Assembly: GCA_948474755.1 (NCBI GenBank)
Contig: CAOLHI010000643.1
Coordinates: forward strand, 372,001-436,000
Source of the DNA: Ctenosaura bakeri
Taxonomy: Eukaryota; Chordata; Lepidosauria; Squamata; Iguanidae
Reading direction: 5' to 3'
DNA length: 64,000 bases
Both the position numbers and the translations under genes were made by a program. How positions within the stretch are numbered: position 1 is the first letter of the stretch; every line of letters starts with the position of its first letter. The notes below the pieces were generated by a model. That model saw only the letters and a program-made list of their open reading frames with translations. It was not told the origin of the DNA and did no database searches. Shown here piece by piece: positions 34,151 through 47,351 of this stretch.

Positions 34151-35167
34151 TTCCGCTGCCTGTGGTTTATGAAAATAGGAGGCTAATAAAGATCTTGCCC
34201 CATCTAGGGTGTAGTATTGCAGCCTACACAAGCCCTGGGTTAGAAGCTTTCTGCAGTTCTGGTCTTACCAGAGAAAGAAAATGATGTCTTGTTTGGCTTT
34301 CTGACCAGAGCTCCCATTAAGCATGTCACAAGGACAGCTTCCCCGTTTTAGGCATTCATGCCAATACAAACATTGCAAAAGATATCAAAAGATTTCACAA
34401 AATGTATGGTTGACTGTTGGTAGATGAGAGTTTCTAGATAACAGAAAATGATTGGATAGAAAACATAGATTGTTCTCTGAATCTCAAAAGTGATGGAAAC
34501 TGTTTCACTGCTTACTGATAAGCTTGAAATCATTTCAGCCAAGATATTCTAATATTTTGACTTTTTTAACATTTGGAAATGGCACTTTTATCTCACCTGC
34601 ACCTTTCCTCCCTTGTCATAAATAAACGCTTCATGGTAATTAAACTTTTAAATTTCAGATTAACCCAGTTTTTAAAATTATTATTATTCCTGACAATTAT
34701 GACCTAGAAAACAAGCCTGTTTTTAGTGCATTCTATGCTAGAATGTCATGGTGTGCCAGCTGATATAGCAAAGGAAGATGCAATATTGTACAACAGAAGA
34801 ACAATATAATATCAAACCATTAAAATCAACCCAACTATACTTTTCACATCCAGATTTGAGTTCTGGAAAGAATGGTCCTGCATGTCCTGAATTGTCATTT
34901 CTGGTTAGTGTTGACTAGACTTTTATTTCAGAATCATCATCCCTGGTGGGAAAACACACAAAGTGTCTGCATTTTTTCCAGCCAGTGGAGAGGCCCTGGG
35001 CTTCTCCTCTCTGCATTGGAGTAGAAATGCCACTGGCTACTGCCTTCTTTTTCCCCTCTGACTGTGCAAGACTTCTTCCCCAGTTCATCACTCCATCTAT
35101 TTTTCTTAGAAATATAACCTATCTTGCTACTCATTCATAAACATGATGGCAGGCATTTTTTTTGCTG

Positions 35168-35525
35168 GTGTCACAGATTCATAAATTTACAGATCCATAA
35201 CTGTACTGTATTCTGTATGACAATATAGTGTTACTGTAAGACTGTACTGTAACCCTCAGTCCACCTGAACAGTCAGCAGCTGAATAGGGTGAAAGAGGTC
35301 TCTTCAGCTGCTGCTCAGAGTTCCATAAGCAAGGCTGCAACAATCAGAAGCAGGACACTGTCATAATTCCTTGCTTCAGCCATGCTCAATTGGCAGATGA
35401 AAAACTTCCTTTGCTTGATGAAGCTGCTGGATGTTAAAAGGTGGGCTGGGGGAGTGAAAAGCCAGGAGATGTTACTTAGTTATGCATATGTAACTAAGTA
35501 GCCAATGTAGTTACATATTGACATT
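35168..35525 (+). repeat. Dispersed repeat family B, copy 1
   Basis: About 360 bp alignable by eye with 49801-50230. Shared right end: AGGTGGGCTGGGGGAGTG, then GCCAGGAGATGTTA, then TAACTAAGTAGCCAATGTAG. Shared left end: TTCATAAATTTACAGATCC against TTCATAACCTAGAGTTGCAG. I do not recognise the family and see no coding capacity. Confidence 0.65.
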
Positions 35526-35529
35526 GACA

Positions 35530-35650
35530 TTTGTTCTGTTTGCTTGTTTGTTTATTAAAATATTTATATCCCACCTAAAATCAAATATCTCTTGGTAGCT
35601 TACAAAAAAAAAAGCATTTTAATAAGTTACACAATTCAAGACAATAAAAT
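35530..35650 (-). repeat. LINE/SINE tail fragment, minus strand
   Basis: TTGTTTGTTTATTAAAATAT, then TTTATATCCCACCTAAAATC and GGTAGCTTACAA, is the inverse of an L2-type tail. It abuts repeat family B directly. Confidence 0.5.
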
Positions 35651-36276
35651 AATCAAAATAATTTTGATATTCAGCATTTCATTTTTGTTTCTTTCACTAC
35701 TCACATCTGATTTCTCCCCCTCTTCATGGTCATTCATTAAAAAAATAGCAGCAGACTTAATATGAGCAGTAATTCTCAGCAGCTAGTCTTAAATTTTCCT
35801 CAAACAGATGTCCCAAATGCTGTGTCATTCTTAAGGATTCTGGGAAAATGATAGGAAAATGATATCAGTAGTTGCTGCAAAAAAACTGTGGGGAGACTTT
35901 TTTTTTTTGCTCTGCTTTGTTTTGTTTTTGGTAAAAGACTGCATGGAAATTATATGTAAGGGACAACAACTTGGAATATAAGCTCCACCAATGATAAATC
36001 TTTTACTAAGTACCCTTTGTAAGACTCAGTTGGTTTTCAGGGCACATCCATCACTCCAGTGTTAAATTCATAAGCAAGCAGAGGGTAAAACAGTTATGTT
36101 TAAACACTATCATGTCAATTATTAGACCATCTGGTAAATTTATTCTATTCAATACATCTGGATCAGTTCCATCTAACTTCTGTCTGTCCCTGAAGCATTC
36201 AAGAGAACTGGGGTGTATCATGTGGATGTATACTACAAGTGACTATATGAAACATATATTTATCAGAAAGCACAAT

Positions 36277-36738
36277 ATAGTCAGCCCTCTATATTTCTGA
36301 GTTTAACTTTCATGGATTTGATTATTTGTGAGTTTGTCCTATCCCTGCTCTGCCCACCTCAAGCACTTATTTTTCCAAGGAAACTTCCCTCTCCGTGGCT
36401 CCAATTAGACAGTGCAGCCTTTTAAAAATCTGCCTCTGGTCGTCCTCCTCCTTCAACCAGATGCTGCCTGGCCAGCTAAAGAGGGCTCACAGTCTGATTT
36501 CTCAGTACTGTAAACCCTCTCCCAATGACCCACACATACTCACTGAAGAAAACGGGTGTGAGAGGAAACAAAAGGCCACCAGACTAATCTTTCCCTCTTC
36601 TTTCCTTGACCTGGTTTGGACCCTTGATGCCCACTGTCCCCACTATGTCTCAGCCCCCTTTGATATTTGACATTTTTCCACTTTTGTGGAGGGTCCTGAA
36701 CCCCTAACCCTAGTAGATGTGAAGGGCTGACTGTACAT
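36277..36738. mobile_element. Tigger/mariner-like MITE with TA-flanked inverted ends
   Basis: Left end GTCAGCCCTCTATATTTCTG and right end AGATGTGAAGGGCTGACTGT are inverted. Inside, TTTGATATTTGACATTTTTC and CCACTTTTGTGGAGGGTCC are the inverse of AGTTTAACTTTCATGGATT-type wording. TA dinucleotides on both sides suggest a TA target. About 460 bp. The frame at 36395-36670 is incidental. Confidence 0.7.
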
Positions 36739-36891
36739 CATCCACAGGATTACACTGGAAGAGTGAGCTCAGGCTTAGATTCCCCTGAAAGTGATGTGTT
36801 TGCATACTGAAAGACTCAGAGTGTAATCCCAGTCATCTTTCTCAAGCAAATTCCATGTAGTTCAATCAGTGGCAGAGCTTGTAGTGTGTGG

Positions 36892-37070
36892 AGTGGGGCG
36901 GGGCTATGGTGTAAGGGGTGTGGCAACTGTGCACAGAGGCGTGGCCGGGGTGCATGGAGGCATGCCCAGGGTGCACAGGGGCATGTCCAGGGTGTGTGGG
37001 GGTCTGGCCAGAGCACAGGAGGCATGTCCAGGGTGCACGGGGGTGTGGCCAGGGTATGTGGCAGTGTGGC
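36892..37070. repeat. 21-bp GC-rich minisatellite
   Basis: About eight units of the type GGCATGTCCAGGGTGCACGG(G), in phase at 36917, 36938, 36959, 36980, then a 20-bp unit, then 37021 and 37042. Because 21 is a multiple of three and stops are rare in the unit, five to seven long frames appear on both strands (Cys/Gly/His/Pro-rich). They should not be annotated as genes. Confidence 0.9.
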
Positions 37071-37107
37071 ATCCCAAAACCATTGCTGCCCGGGGCAAAT
37101 CACTTCC

Positions 37108-37182
37108 CCTGCCCCCACATCCCTACATGACTGAGTTCAGTGAGACTTTCTCCCAGAGAAATGCATATAGGATTACATTGTT
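37108..37182 (+). repeat. Dispersed reptile repeat (GAGTTCAGTGAGACTT type)
   Basis: TGACTGAGTTCAGTGAGACT, then TTCTCCCAGAGAAATGCATA and TAGGATTACATTGTT, parallels the copies at 17432 and 18770. Confidence 0.6.
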
Positions 37183-37397
37183 AGGTCGGGCAGGGGCTAT
37201 TGGATTTAGATGATTTTTTATCTGTGGTGAAGTCTGGAAGTTTTGTTAGGACTTCATATGCATCTGTGTTTGGTATTTCTCCCACAAATATCAACACTTC
37301 TCTCCATCTTCTATCAATCCTGTCATATTTCTTACCTTGAGTCCTCACAGCACTCAGCACTTCACATTTCCCTTTCACTATTTACAGAGCTGCCTTC

Positions 37398-37440
37398 ATA
37401 AAAATAAATAAATAAATAAATAAACGAACAAACAAACATA
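37398..37440. repeat. (AAAT)n/(AAAC)n microsatellite
   Basis: Five to six AAAT units followed by AAACGAACAAACAAAC. Confidence 0.85.
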
Positions 37441-38237
37441 CTGATTTCTTTATGAACTTTCTTGCTTGACGTGCTCACTCTGTCATCTGGCAACAGTACA
37501 CACTCAAAGAAAGAGTTTCAACAGATGAAACAGCAGGAAAAAAACAAAACAATTTGCACTGCTGAAAACTGTAACCCCTGGGTTAGGGAGAAGAAATTAA
37601 CAAAACAGTGAAAATCTGAATCTACTGACATTATGGAAACATTACAGCAATGATGGCACTTAGGTAAGTAGAAAACAATTTCTAGGTTTTATTTAAGTCA
37701 AGGATATAATGTGGTGTTTGTATCTATATGTGTGTGTGTGTTTCAAAGGACCTACTGAACTTTCCATAGATTTTAAGATATTTATCTAAATGAATCAGCA
37801 TCTTGACAATGCAATGCACAGTGTCTAAAACATAGTGTAGTGACTACCAATATGCAACAAAAATATGTAATAAGCAAAGTAAAAGAAAGAAATTCAGACA
37901 TCAAACATATTGGTGACTCGCTGAAAAATGAAAGCAAATGTTTGGGTTGATTTGTTTTAATTCAGCTATTAAATATTTGTGTTGTACATTTGCTGTATGT
38001 TACACCCAAAGATGCATTTCTTTCTCAATTTAAGACTCACACGGTATTTCATTGACTAGTATCTACTCTGCTGTTCCTCCTCCTCCTCCTGTTCCTCCTT
38101 TTCCTCCTCATATTTTCTTTTTATTTATATGTATTTCATCTTTCCTGCAATATTGGGACTTGAAACAATTTATACATTAAAATCAGAACAAATTAAAACA
38201 TTGAAAAATCAGTAAAATATGTATCATAATTATTTTG

Positions 38238-40020
38238 AAAAGCCATGAAACAGATAGAATTAAAACAACTTCATTAAAGTCCTTACGTGTGCTAGATCCT
38301 TGTCCTTCTTGGTTTATTAAAAAAGCCAGAGGGGGACTGGCCAAGTGGGTAGAGGCTGTGGTTAATGCCTCCTTGGGACAAGGTAAAGTTCCAATTTGTC
38401 TCAAGGAGGCTGTTACAAAACCACTACTGAAAAAGTCATCCCTTGATCCCACTATTTTGGATAATTACCGACCCATCTCTAATATTCTATTTCTGGGCAA
38501 GGTTCTGGAATGTGTGGTGGCATCTCAGCTCCAGGGTTTTTTGGATGAAATGAAATATAGATCCATTTCAATCTGGTTTCAGCCCTGGCTATGGGACTGA
38601 GACAGCTTTGGTCACCTTGGTGGATGACCTATGCTGGGAGCTATACAGGGGAAGTGTATCTCTGTGGTTTCTGCTGGACCTCTCAAAAGCTTTTAATACC
38701 ATCGACCATGGTATTCTTCTGGGACGCCTTGCGGGGATGGGACTTGGGGGCACTGTTTTACAGTGGCTCCGTTCTTTCCTGGAGGGCGAAACCCAGAAAG
38801 TGGTGCTGGGAGACTCCTGTTTGACCTTCTATCCTTTGGCCTGTGGGGTCCCTCAGGATTTGGTCTTATCTCCCATGCTGTTTAACATCTACATGAAACC
38901 ATTGGGAGAGGTTGTCTGGAGTTTTGGGGTTCGTCATCAATCAGTATGCAGATGACATCCAACTTTATTACTCTTTCCACCAAAAGCCATGGGAGCTGTC
39001 TTGGACCTAAGCCATTGCTTGACATCAGTAATGAACTGGATAAGGGCAAACAAATTGAAACCTAATCCAGACAAGACAGAGATGTGCCTGGTCAGTATAA
39101 AGCCAGATCAGGGAATAGAGATTCATCCTGTGTTAGAGGGGGGTCACACTCCCTCTGAAGACACAGGTTCACATCTTGGGAGTGCTCCTGGATTCAACTC
39201 TGAGCCTGGAAGCCCAGGTCTCAGCAGTAGCAATAGCCAAGAGTGCACAATTAAGGTTTGTACGCCAGCTGCATCCATTCCTTGAGATGTCAGGCCTGGC
39301 CATGGTGACACATACCTTGGTTACATCCTGGTTGGATTACTGTAATGCTCTACATGGGGCTGCCTTTGAAGAGTGCTCGGAAACTTCAGCTGGCCCAAAG
39401 AGCTACAGCCAAGTTAACTGGAGCTGGTTACAGGGATCACACAACACCCCTGCCGCAACAGCTCCACTGGCTGCCGATCTGTTTCTGGACACAATTCAAA
39501 GTGCTGGTGATGACCTTTAAAGCCCTACATGGCTCAGATCCAGGTTATTTGAAGGACTGTATCCTCCGCTATGAACCAGCCCAGACATTGAGATCTGAGG
39601 GAGAGGCCCTTCTTTCAGTCCCATCACCCTCACAGGTGCATTTGGTGGAAACATGAGAGAAGGCCTTCTCAGTGGCTGCTCCAAGGCTCTGGAACTCCCT
39701 GCCCAAAGAGGTTAGACTGGCACCCTCCCTGCCTACCTTCAGGAAACAGCTAAAAACATTCCTTTTTCAGCAGGCATTTTATATGCAATTTCTGTTGGTG
39801 CCTATCATTTTAATTGTTATTTAATTAATATTTTAATTCTGTTTTTATACATATTTTAATATGTCTTAATTACTACTGTAGCTTAGTTTTTGTTTTAACT
39901 TTTGTATATGGCAGTTTTTAATTATGTTTCTTTTAATGACTGTAAGCCACTTTGAGTCCCCTCGGGAAGAAAAGCGGGATAAAAATAAAGATGATGATGA
40001 TGATCATCATCATTATCCTT
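38238..40020 (+). mobile_element. L2-type LINE, 5'-truncated, dead
   Basis: The 3' 1.8 kb of an L2-clade retroposon. Reverse-transcriptase blocks appear in order but in different frames: LKEAVTKPLLKKSSLDP and NYRPISNILFLGKVLE (38235-38600); LDLSKAFNTIDHGILLGRL (motif A, with Asn where Asp is usual); GVPQDLVLSPMLFNIYM (usually [10 protein letters not shown]). Next come the catalytic YADD at 38945-38956 and the MNWIRANKLKPNPDKTE block. The C-terminal end includes RATAKLTGAGYRDHTTPLPQ and LPICFWTQFKVLVMTFKAL. Frameshifts near 38600 and 38940, among others, kill it. The 3' end CTGTAAGCCACTTTGAGTCC then GCGGGATAAAAATAAA, with a GATGAT repeat, is the L2 terminus. The endonuclease region is missing. 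Confidence 0.93.
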
Positions 40021-43000
40021 AAACTGTGTCCAATTATTTTTCATGAGGACGGGAGAGAGGGAAGGAAGGCTCAACAATATATCTCAATGTCTTTCAAGCA
40101 TTGCTTACAACTTTTTAAAAATTCAACACAATATTTAAAAGACTTTACAAATATGTTTTCTGTTCTTGGATTTTATGTATGATCCTTTTGAAAAAGAAGG
40201 AATGGGGATCTCCTTGTTGAGGTGCACTCAAAGAAGACTAGATATTCCAGAATACACCAAACACATGGGACAGAATCAAGCTGAATGGATACCCCTAGTT
40301 GTTTTCAGATACTAAATCCTTATTTCAAAAAAGGTAGAACAAAGATGCCCTTAAGGCCTACATGTGATGCATGTAGACAGCACATGATGAGGGCTGTATG
40401 CAAGTGATGGACATGATCAAAGGTTATGATGGGCAGATCTGTGATACACAAAACAAAGGGAAATGAAGAAGGCAGCTGAGGAAGTATTCATGTTTACTCT
40501 ATCCTCCCATTTCAATTCTGTACTTTATCTTCTTGCCCAGCTGATTGGCATATGTGCTTTTGGTAGCAACATCAGGAAAACATCAATGAACCATGGTACA
40601 AGTATCTGAAGGGTTTATGTGCCCACAAGTTGCTGGATACCCACAAGGGTACTAGATTATATGCTAAGAACATACATATTGATATTTATTACATATTTAT
40701 TACTCTTTCTGTTGATCTTTTATTTTTCTTTAGGAATCAAGTCTGACTGTTGGTCTTCCAGTGTGTGGGAAACCATTGCTAAGTGATCTCTTATCTAGCT
40801 TCAGCTTTAGAACTGCACACTGTTTTCTGAAATATGTCTTTGATATGGTATGAAATGAAATTCAGGAAGGATATAGGATTCACTCTTGCAATAGGTGTAT
40901 GCTAAGTATGCTTACTCCTGATTCTAATGTTATGACTACCAGATGGAGGCACCAGAATGTTTTCTTTTTATAGATCCATGCAAATGCTAATCTAACCAAT
41001 GTCTTCATCTTTGATTCAAAATGTGTAAGCTAAACTGAATCTTGAAGCAACAATGATGTGAAAAATCAGCCATTAGATGGATCATATTGATTATGTTACT
41101 TACATCTCTGACATGGTAACCAGACAGCCAATCAGCTCTCTGAGAGACCTTATGCCCATGCATACTCTTCATAGAATGTTCTTTGACAATGAAATGGACA
41201 TTTTCTACAAAAGAGATAGTCCATGTGGTAAACAACTCTGGATTTTAAGTCCACTGCATGAAATTCCTGCCTGCCATGAAGAATTGTTTCCAGAAGCTGC
41301 AGCATCAAATCAGTTTATATTTGGCAACAATGAAAGCTGTGCTAATGTTTAGGATGTGCTTGGATTCTGAATTAGCAAGGATTTCTAGAACTTTAGCAAA
41401 GACTAAAATTGGGGAGAGAAAAAAAAAAAGCTCTCAGAATTGAAACAGCTTTTAAAACTGATGTAGCAAGTTTCAGATTACTTTAAAAGAGCTAAGGTTA
41501 TCATTTTCATTTTATCACACTGAATGCACAATGCAGGGCACATCATCATTTTCTGTTAAATGCCAGCAGCACCTCTATCATGCAGATGATAAAGTGCCTG
41601 CATAAAGAAAAATAAGTAAGCACCAATCAACACACTTTTTTTCCCTTGTAAAAGCTGCTTACCTGACATTCTAATCTTCATAAAACAGATTTTCTTTGAT
41701 GGCATCTTGCCATAAGTGAAGAAATATCTCAAAATATTCTTAGCATTTGCTTTCCCCCACCATTCAAAAATGGTGGCACAGATTGCAAGATTCCAATAAC
41801 ACTGCAAGGTGAGTTTTATGGAGATTGAAAATAAATTTGATGATCTGACAGTATTGACATTTGAAAGTGCAATCAGTCTGTGAGAAAATCTCTTTGGGGA
41901 AAAAATAAACTATCTGTCTGATTTGGTTGCTTGAAACTTTTCTCCTTCTAGCATTGAATTCCACATTTTGTAGCAAGTTTAGCAATCTCTTAAAACTGTA
42001 TTCTTAATATCAGCATTAGCCTGGTAGATGCTGGAAATATCCTCACTCCAGTTTTCCATCCTTGACTTGAAAGGTTCAAAGCAAACCTTTTAATCCCTAA
42101 AAGAAGAATAATCCAGAGCCATCATCTACATTGTAAGATCAGTACCTGAATATGATTCATCTTATGGACCCATGCTGATATGTTCTCATTGTCCACACTA
42201 TGTGTATGTGGTGCTTCTGATTCAGACCACTACTTCTTTAAACCTTTTTGTTGCCTGCACCTGTATCTGGAGTGAGGCTTGGATGCGGAATTGAGAATGC
42301 CAACATACTCTGAACTGTTGCTGTAGCCTTAATTAAATGAGGTTCAGGCTGAACTTATCCATTCTCTACATACTCCTGTTTATAAGGGGCAAATTAGACA
42401 AAATGGGACTCTGTGATCAGATTACCTGTTTTCCATTTTTTAAAGGATGTTGTGGTGTTTTTTTGTAAGTTTCCCATAATGCAACAGATATTTTTGAGGG
42501 AAAGTTAACACAATCCTAATCGAGTGTATTTTCCTCCCTGTCCCTTGGAAGATCCAGTTATGGACCATGATTTCATCTTATTAATTGGCCTAAATGGCTA
42601 GAGTGATGGACCAGGAACTCCACTCACTCATTGAGTCTTCTCTGAGCAATAGACAGTGTTCCAATATATCCTACATCATGGGATTGTTAGGAAACAATTT
42701 CATTTATTTATGTCTTTGGAGGTACATAGCTAATGAGAAGATTGACTCTTTGCTGCTCTGATTCCCTCATCCACTGCACTGTTCACTGTCCTAAATTATG
42801 AATAGAAATGAAGCAAGTTTAAAGTAACCCAGACTGTATTTTGTAGGGGAAAAGTTGTGAGCTGCAATTGGTTCTGGTATTTAAAACAAATATACTGGTC
42901 ACAGAATCCTGTGAAATGCCTTTTGCAGAAGACTCCAGTTGATTGATTTTAGGATGATAGGGGGAAAATCTGTGTAAATCTCATGAATCTGAAATGTGTC

Positions 43001-46000
43001 TACAGTTCTAGCCCCAGACCTCTTATGTCATAATGCATTTGTTAGTATTCAGGACATTATCATTTTTATTTTTGTTTTTCTGCAATTAGATAAGGTGGGT
43101 TCCCCTCTAGAAGCTGTCATGTCTGGTAATCTCTGGTCCCTTAAGGCATATTTGTCATGATTTTTCATAAGGGTTTTTACAAATACTGCATAAAAAGTTG
43201 TTATAACTTAGAAATAAAACTAATTTATCCATTGCACTGCAAGACATTCCAATAACATATAGGGAACTGTATTGTAATTGATAGGTTGCCCTACACAAAT
43301 ATCATATGCAAGTGTTTCAGGAGAAAACACCAAAACAATTTCCTCCCTCATTTTCAATCATTTCACCTTGGGTCACTTATTCTATACCTGCCACACTCAA
43401 TAAGATCAGGGCTTGGGCAAATGAAATTTGTGAGTAGCCGACTATTGCTCAAGGGGACTGAATACATATTATTTGAAATAGCACCAAATGCTTACCTACT
43501 GGGAGCAGAGTTGTCAGTTATTTCACATGGGAATCAATAGCAAAATAAATGCTTTGATCAGGACATGCTCTAGAAGAACTCTGGGGGCTGCACTTTATAT
43601 GTAAATTTTTGACGTCTGCTGCAGAGAGTGGTTAAAGCCAAGAATCAAAATTACGAGGAAGCACCTAAGGCAGGAAATGTAGGAAAAGTGCTGTGAAGTA
43701 AACATATTTTGAAGTTTGACCAAATGCAAAGGGCATAATCATAGCAAGTTGGGATCCTTAAGATGTATACATAATATTTACTTTAATTTGGAGAGAGACA
43801 AGAAAAGGAAATACATTATTTGTGTGTTTCCTGTTACCTATATTATGTGAATCTTGCTTCCATTTTCTCAGATTATGGGCAGCATTGGTCCTAGGAAGCC
43901 AAGGCCAACCTGGGCAACTGACCATGCTGGTATAGATAGAATCCCATAATGTGAAGTTAAACATTTGTATATTCATCTTTAGGCTTTTCCAAATTTAGCA
44001 GGGCAATTTTTCAATACAAATGAATATAAAAATATATTGGGAGAGAATGGGTACACATGTTTGTATGTGATAACATTACATTGCATTACATTGGGAAAAC
44101 TAGTTGCAAAAATTAGCATATTAGACAAATTTCTATGCAGAAAAGAAACTTATTAGAAATGATCACACAAAATTGTATGATTTTTCCTCATGATCCAAAA
44201 AATAAAATAAAATTCCCATCACCCCACACACATACAGACAACTGATAAAGAAATGAGGTATAAAGAACATAAGCCTGTAAAACATTAGAAACAGAGAGAA
44301 ACTGAAATTGACATACTGAATGGGAAAACATACCACAAGAATAAAGGAGGAAAAAGACTTTTCTAGAAGAACAAAAACAGTGGTTGAGATCACAGATCAC
44401 ACGAACAGAGTATAAAGTTCTCATGTTTTCCTATACCCTCTCCCTGCCTAGCAGTTGTGAAACCCTGGTGGTCAGCTGTTACAACCATTTGTTGGCCCAG
44501 TGGGTATATTGGGGAGAGGCAACTCAGAGGAGGAATAAACAACTGACCTTAGTTTATGGGAAAGGAGAGTAAGGGTGTTTTTTTCTAGATCAAGCATTCT
44601 TTTGTTTCATTTCCCCTCACAGTGCAGACCAGCCACTTCTTTATCTTGTGCACTCTTTCCCCTATACTGTTAAACAGTACTAGAACCTCTGGGCTTGGAA
44701 GGTATCTCGGTGATCAAATAGCCTTTGTACTCAGCCAAAAAGAGACATACAAGCATAAACTCTGGAGTTAACACTTACAAGTCACTTACAAGATTTCAGC
44801 TATTATTTTGAATCATTTGCATGAGTAGCATAACATCAATCATGAGCTTACAGATTTAAATTATTGCAATGTCTGCAGTCATTCTGCGAAGCTTAGAAGA
44901 TTGCTTTTTACAAGTAATATTTTCAAAACTTGTTACAAATGTCCCCTCTTCCCCTCTTACAAACTCTTTCCATTGCTGTTTAGATTAAGTTGTTATGTTG
45001 CTCATTGCTTTTTGTTATTCCTTCCATTTTTGGTAGGTGAGGAAACACATTCATTGAGTTGCACATTCATAACTGATTTGTATTCAGCATTGCAGCATAT
45101 CCAACAGTGTAGGGAATACAGGGGACTGTGGAAGTTCCCCAGTTCTAGACTAATAGGAAGCAGCTACTGTGAACAAGAGTGGACTGTCCTCCTTCTGAAT
45201 GGGGTACAGCAGACTGACATTCCTACTCCTTCCCTCCAGCAATCTCTGGTGCAAGAATGAATTGTATATGGATTTTGCTTCTGGGTGTCACAAAGGAGTT
45301 ATTTGTTGATGTGTTAACTGTTTCTTTTTATGCTGTGTTTCAGGTAAACAAGCTAATGAAGGCAGCTTTACACTGGTTGATACAAATGCAAAATAAATAT
45401 CATACAGTAACCTTAATTTACCCAAAGATAAAACACTTAATAAAACATCTCTGTTTCTTATGTGTGAAGAGAATGGTGAATGTTAGTTCTTTAAAAAAAC
45501 ACACACATAAAAGATGGTGTTCTCTTCTATCCATAACATAAAATTAGAAAATAAAATGTAGAAAGCCACATTCACAGAAATCAAAATGATATAGAACATC
45601 TGTACCATACTGTCTTCAATAAAGAAATTCAATTAAAAACCCCAAAGAGTTATGCAAGAGGTTTATTTCTTAAATAGTGGCAGGTTCAAGTGCTGAGATC
45701 ATCTACTGCCTAAAAGGGGGTGAGAGATTTGTGATTTTAGTATGCCAAGTGGAGTTCAGTATGATTGTTTATGGACCTTGTACAGCATTAATTGGGACCT
45801 TCTATAATAAGATCTGGAGACAAGAAATAGATTCATAAGAAAATATTGCTCATAAGGGCAGACTATAGCAAGGTACTCTGTTTCTATTATGAAATTAGTT
45901 TCCTGTAGGCTTAAGAAACTGAAACATCTAATTAAAATGTAAGATGCAAGTTCTTTGCCTGAATACGTATTTAGTAAATGAAGTGGCTATGGCCTTAAAA

Positions 46001-46317
46001 AAACCGTTTATGATAGCCCTAAATACTTAGTAAAACAACTAAAAATGTTACCCTATTGCCAGAAATCAAGAAGAGTGATCTGTAAACTGAAAATCCAGTT
46101 ATGAAACCTCAATTACCTCTATGACACACTAACAAAAAGAGAACTTATAGATATTATTTTATTTACAATTGTTGACAAAGAGTTAACATAGCTGTCTTCA
46201 CTGTACTCAAAAATTGGACTCATGTGTTTCATTATCTGTGTTTTCATCTTGGTATTCTGTATTTAATGACTAATTATCCAAAATATTGTATGGCTTATCC
46301 CAGGCAAAATTTGAATA
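40021..46317. other. No gene or intact repeat recognised
   Basis: Over 6 kb of AT-rich, unique-looking DNA. I inspected the frames at 41005-41352, 41556-41985, 43286-43540, 43758-43976, 44163-44572 and 44901-45541: none shows a domain, splice pattern or repeat core. A weak CR1-tail-like phrase (GGGCTTGGAAGGTATCTCGG) at about 44690 is too short to call. Confidence 0.55.
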
Positions 46318-46388
46318 GGACTGCAGCCTTAGTCTACATCCTATACCCACTTATATAACAATATGTCCCATTAAATGCAGAGCAGCTG
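46318..46388 (-). repeat. Dispersed reptile repeat, inverted copy
   Basis: GGACTGCAGCCTTAGTCTAC, then ATCCTATACCCACTT and GTCCCATTAAATGCAGAG, corresponds to the inverse of the 17432/37108 repeat. Confidence 0.5.
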
Positions 46389-46393
46389 AATTG

Positions 46394-46501
46394 GGTAAAC
46401 CTGGGAACATCGCACACTCTCAGCACCAGAATACCACATGATAGTTTTGCCTTAAGGTCACTGTAAGTTGGAAGTTACTTAAAAGCACACAAGAACAAAA
46501 T
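46394..46501 (+). mobile_element. tRNA-derived SINE, 3' half
   Basis: ACCTGGGAACATCGCACACT, then CTCAGC, GTTTTGCCTTAAGGTCACTG and TAAGTTGGAAGTTACTTAAA with an ACAAGAACAA tail. This is the body and tail of the same SINE type as 48345. The head is absent. Confidence 0.75.
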
Positions 46502-46961
46502 GCTAGAATTAGTCTATTAAAGAATGGTTCAAATTTTGTTACCCTCCTTCTGTACCCCAGGCAATGCTAAGTGCTTTTTTTTAAAAAATGCAAATCTATT
46601 TCAAAGGGTACCCAGGCTATTTCAAAAATAGAGCCATACTAGTACTAGACACTGAAGTCTATCTCAGTTACAAGCCTAGCTTAATAAAGCTTATAATTAT
46701 TGTATGAATTTCCAGATTTATGACTTATTCAAAATTCCAAGGAATAAAGGGCAGTATATGGAAATCATTCACTACTCTTCCCATGTTTCCACACATTTGA
46801 TTTTATTTTCTTCAGTGTCTTTTTTTTAAAATTCTCCTTTGAGACTTTGTTTTTTTCTCTCTCCCCATATTGAAATTCACATGCATTTGGGTACATATGT
46901 TCCTAATATCTGCATTTCTTTACACATTTTACCTAATGGATGAATGTTTGTATGCATTTTG

Positions 46962-47003
46962 AGCCAGCATGGTATAGTGGTTTGAGAATTGGACTACTCA
47001 AAT
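46962..47003 (+). mobile_element. tRNA-derived SINE head fragment
   Basis: GAGCCAGCATGGTATAGTGG, TTTGAGAATTGGACTA is the tRNA-like A-box region of squamate SINEs. The body is not recognisable downstream. Confidence 0.6.
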
Positions 47004-47351
47004 ATTCATCTTGGGACAGCTCTAAAACATCATTTATCTCCTACTGAAAACTTTATTTTACTATAAGTCATAAAATTTGTAACAAATTAGAAGTTACTTG
47101 TAATTACCATACTCTCAGAACACCTTCCAGCAGTAAATATAACCCCTGAAAAATCCCTTTGCTGCAGTACTTTATTTCCTCCAGGATACTTTTGGATTTT
47201 TTCTTCCTCCTTTCTTTGTGGTACATTACTCTGATAGAGCAAATGTTCAAAGGTGTTTTTTCCCCCCTGATTTCATTGAGTTACTAGCTGCCACTATTCC
47301 TAAACATTGTTGTTCTATATTAAGGTGACTTTTTACTTTTAGGGAAAGTAT

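Noticed and set aside
36816..37213. Seven overlapping frames on both strands, some Cys/His/Pro-rich
   Set aside because: They arise from the 21-bp minisatellite, whose unit length keeps all frames open.
38235..39656. An active reverse transcriptase because the YADD box is intact
   Set aside because: Multiple frameshifts, an altered motif A and GVPQ box, and absence of the 5' half show a dead L2.
44685..44735. CR1 3'-tail-like phrase
   Set aside because: Only about 20 loosely matching bases and no supporting body, so it could be chance.
46962..47003. A tRNA gene
   Set aside because: Only an A-box-like head without a cloverleaf or B box; it matches the SINE heads.
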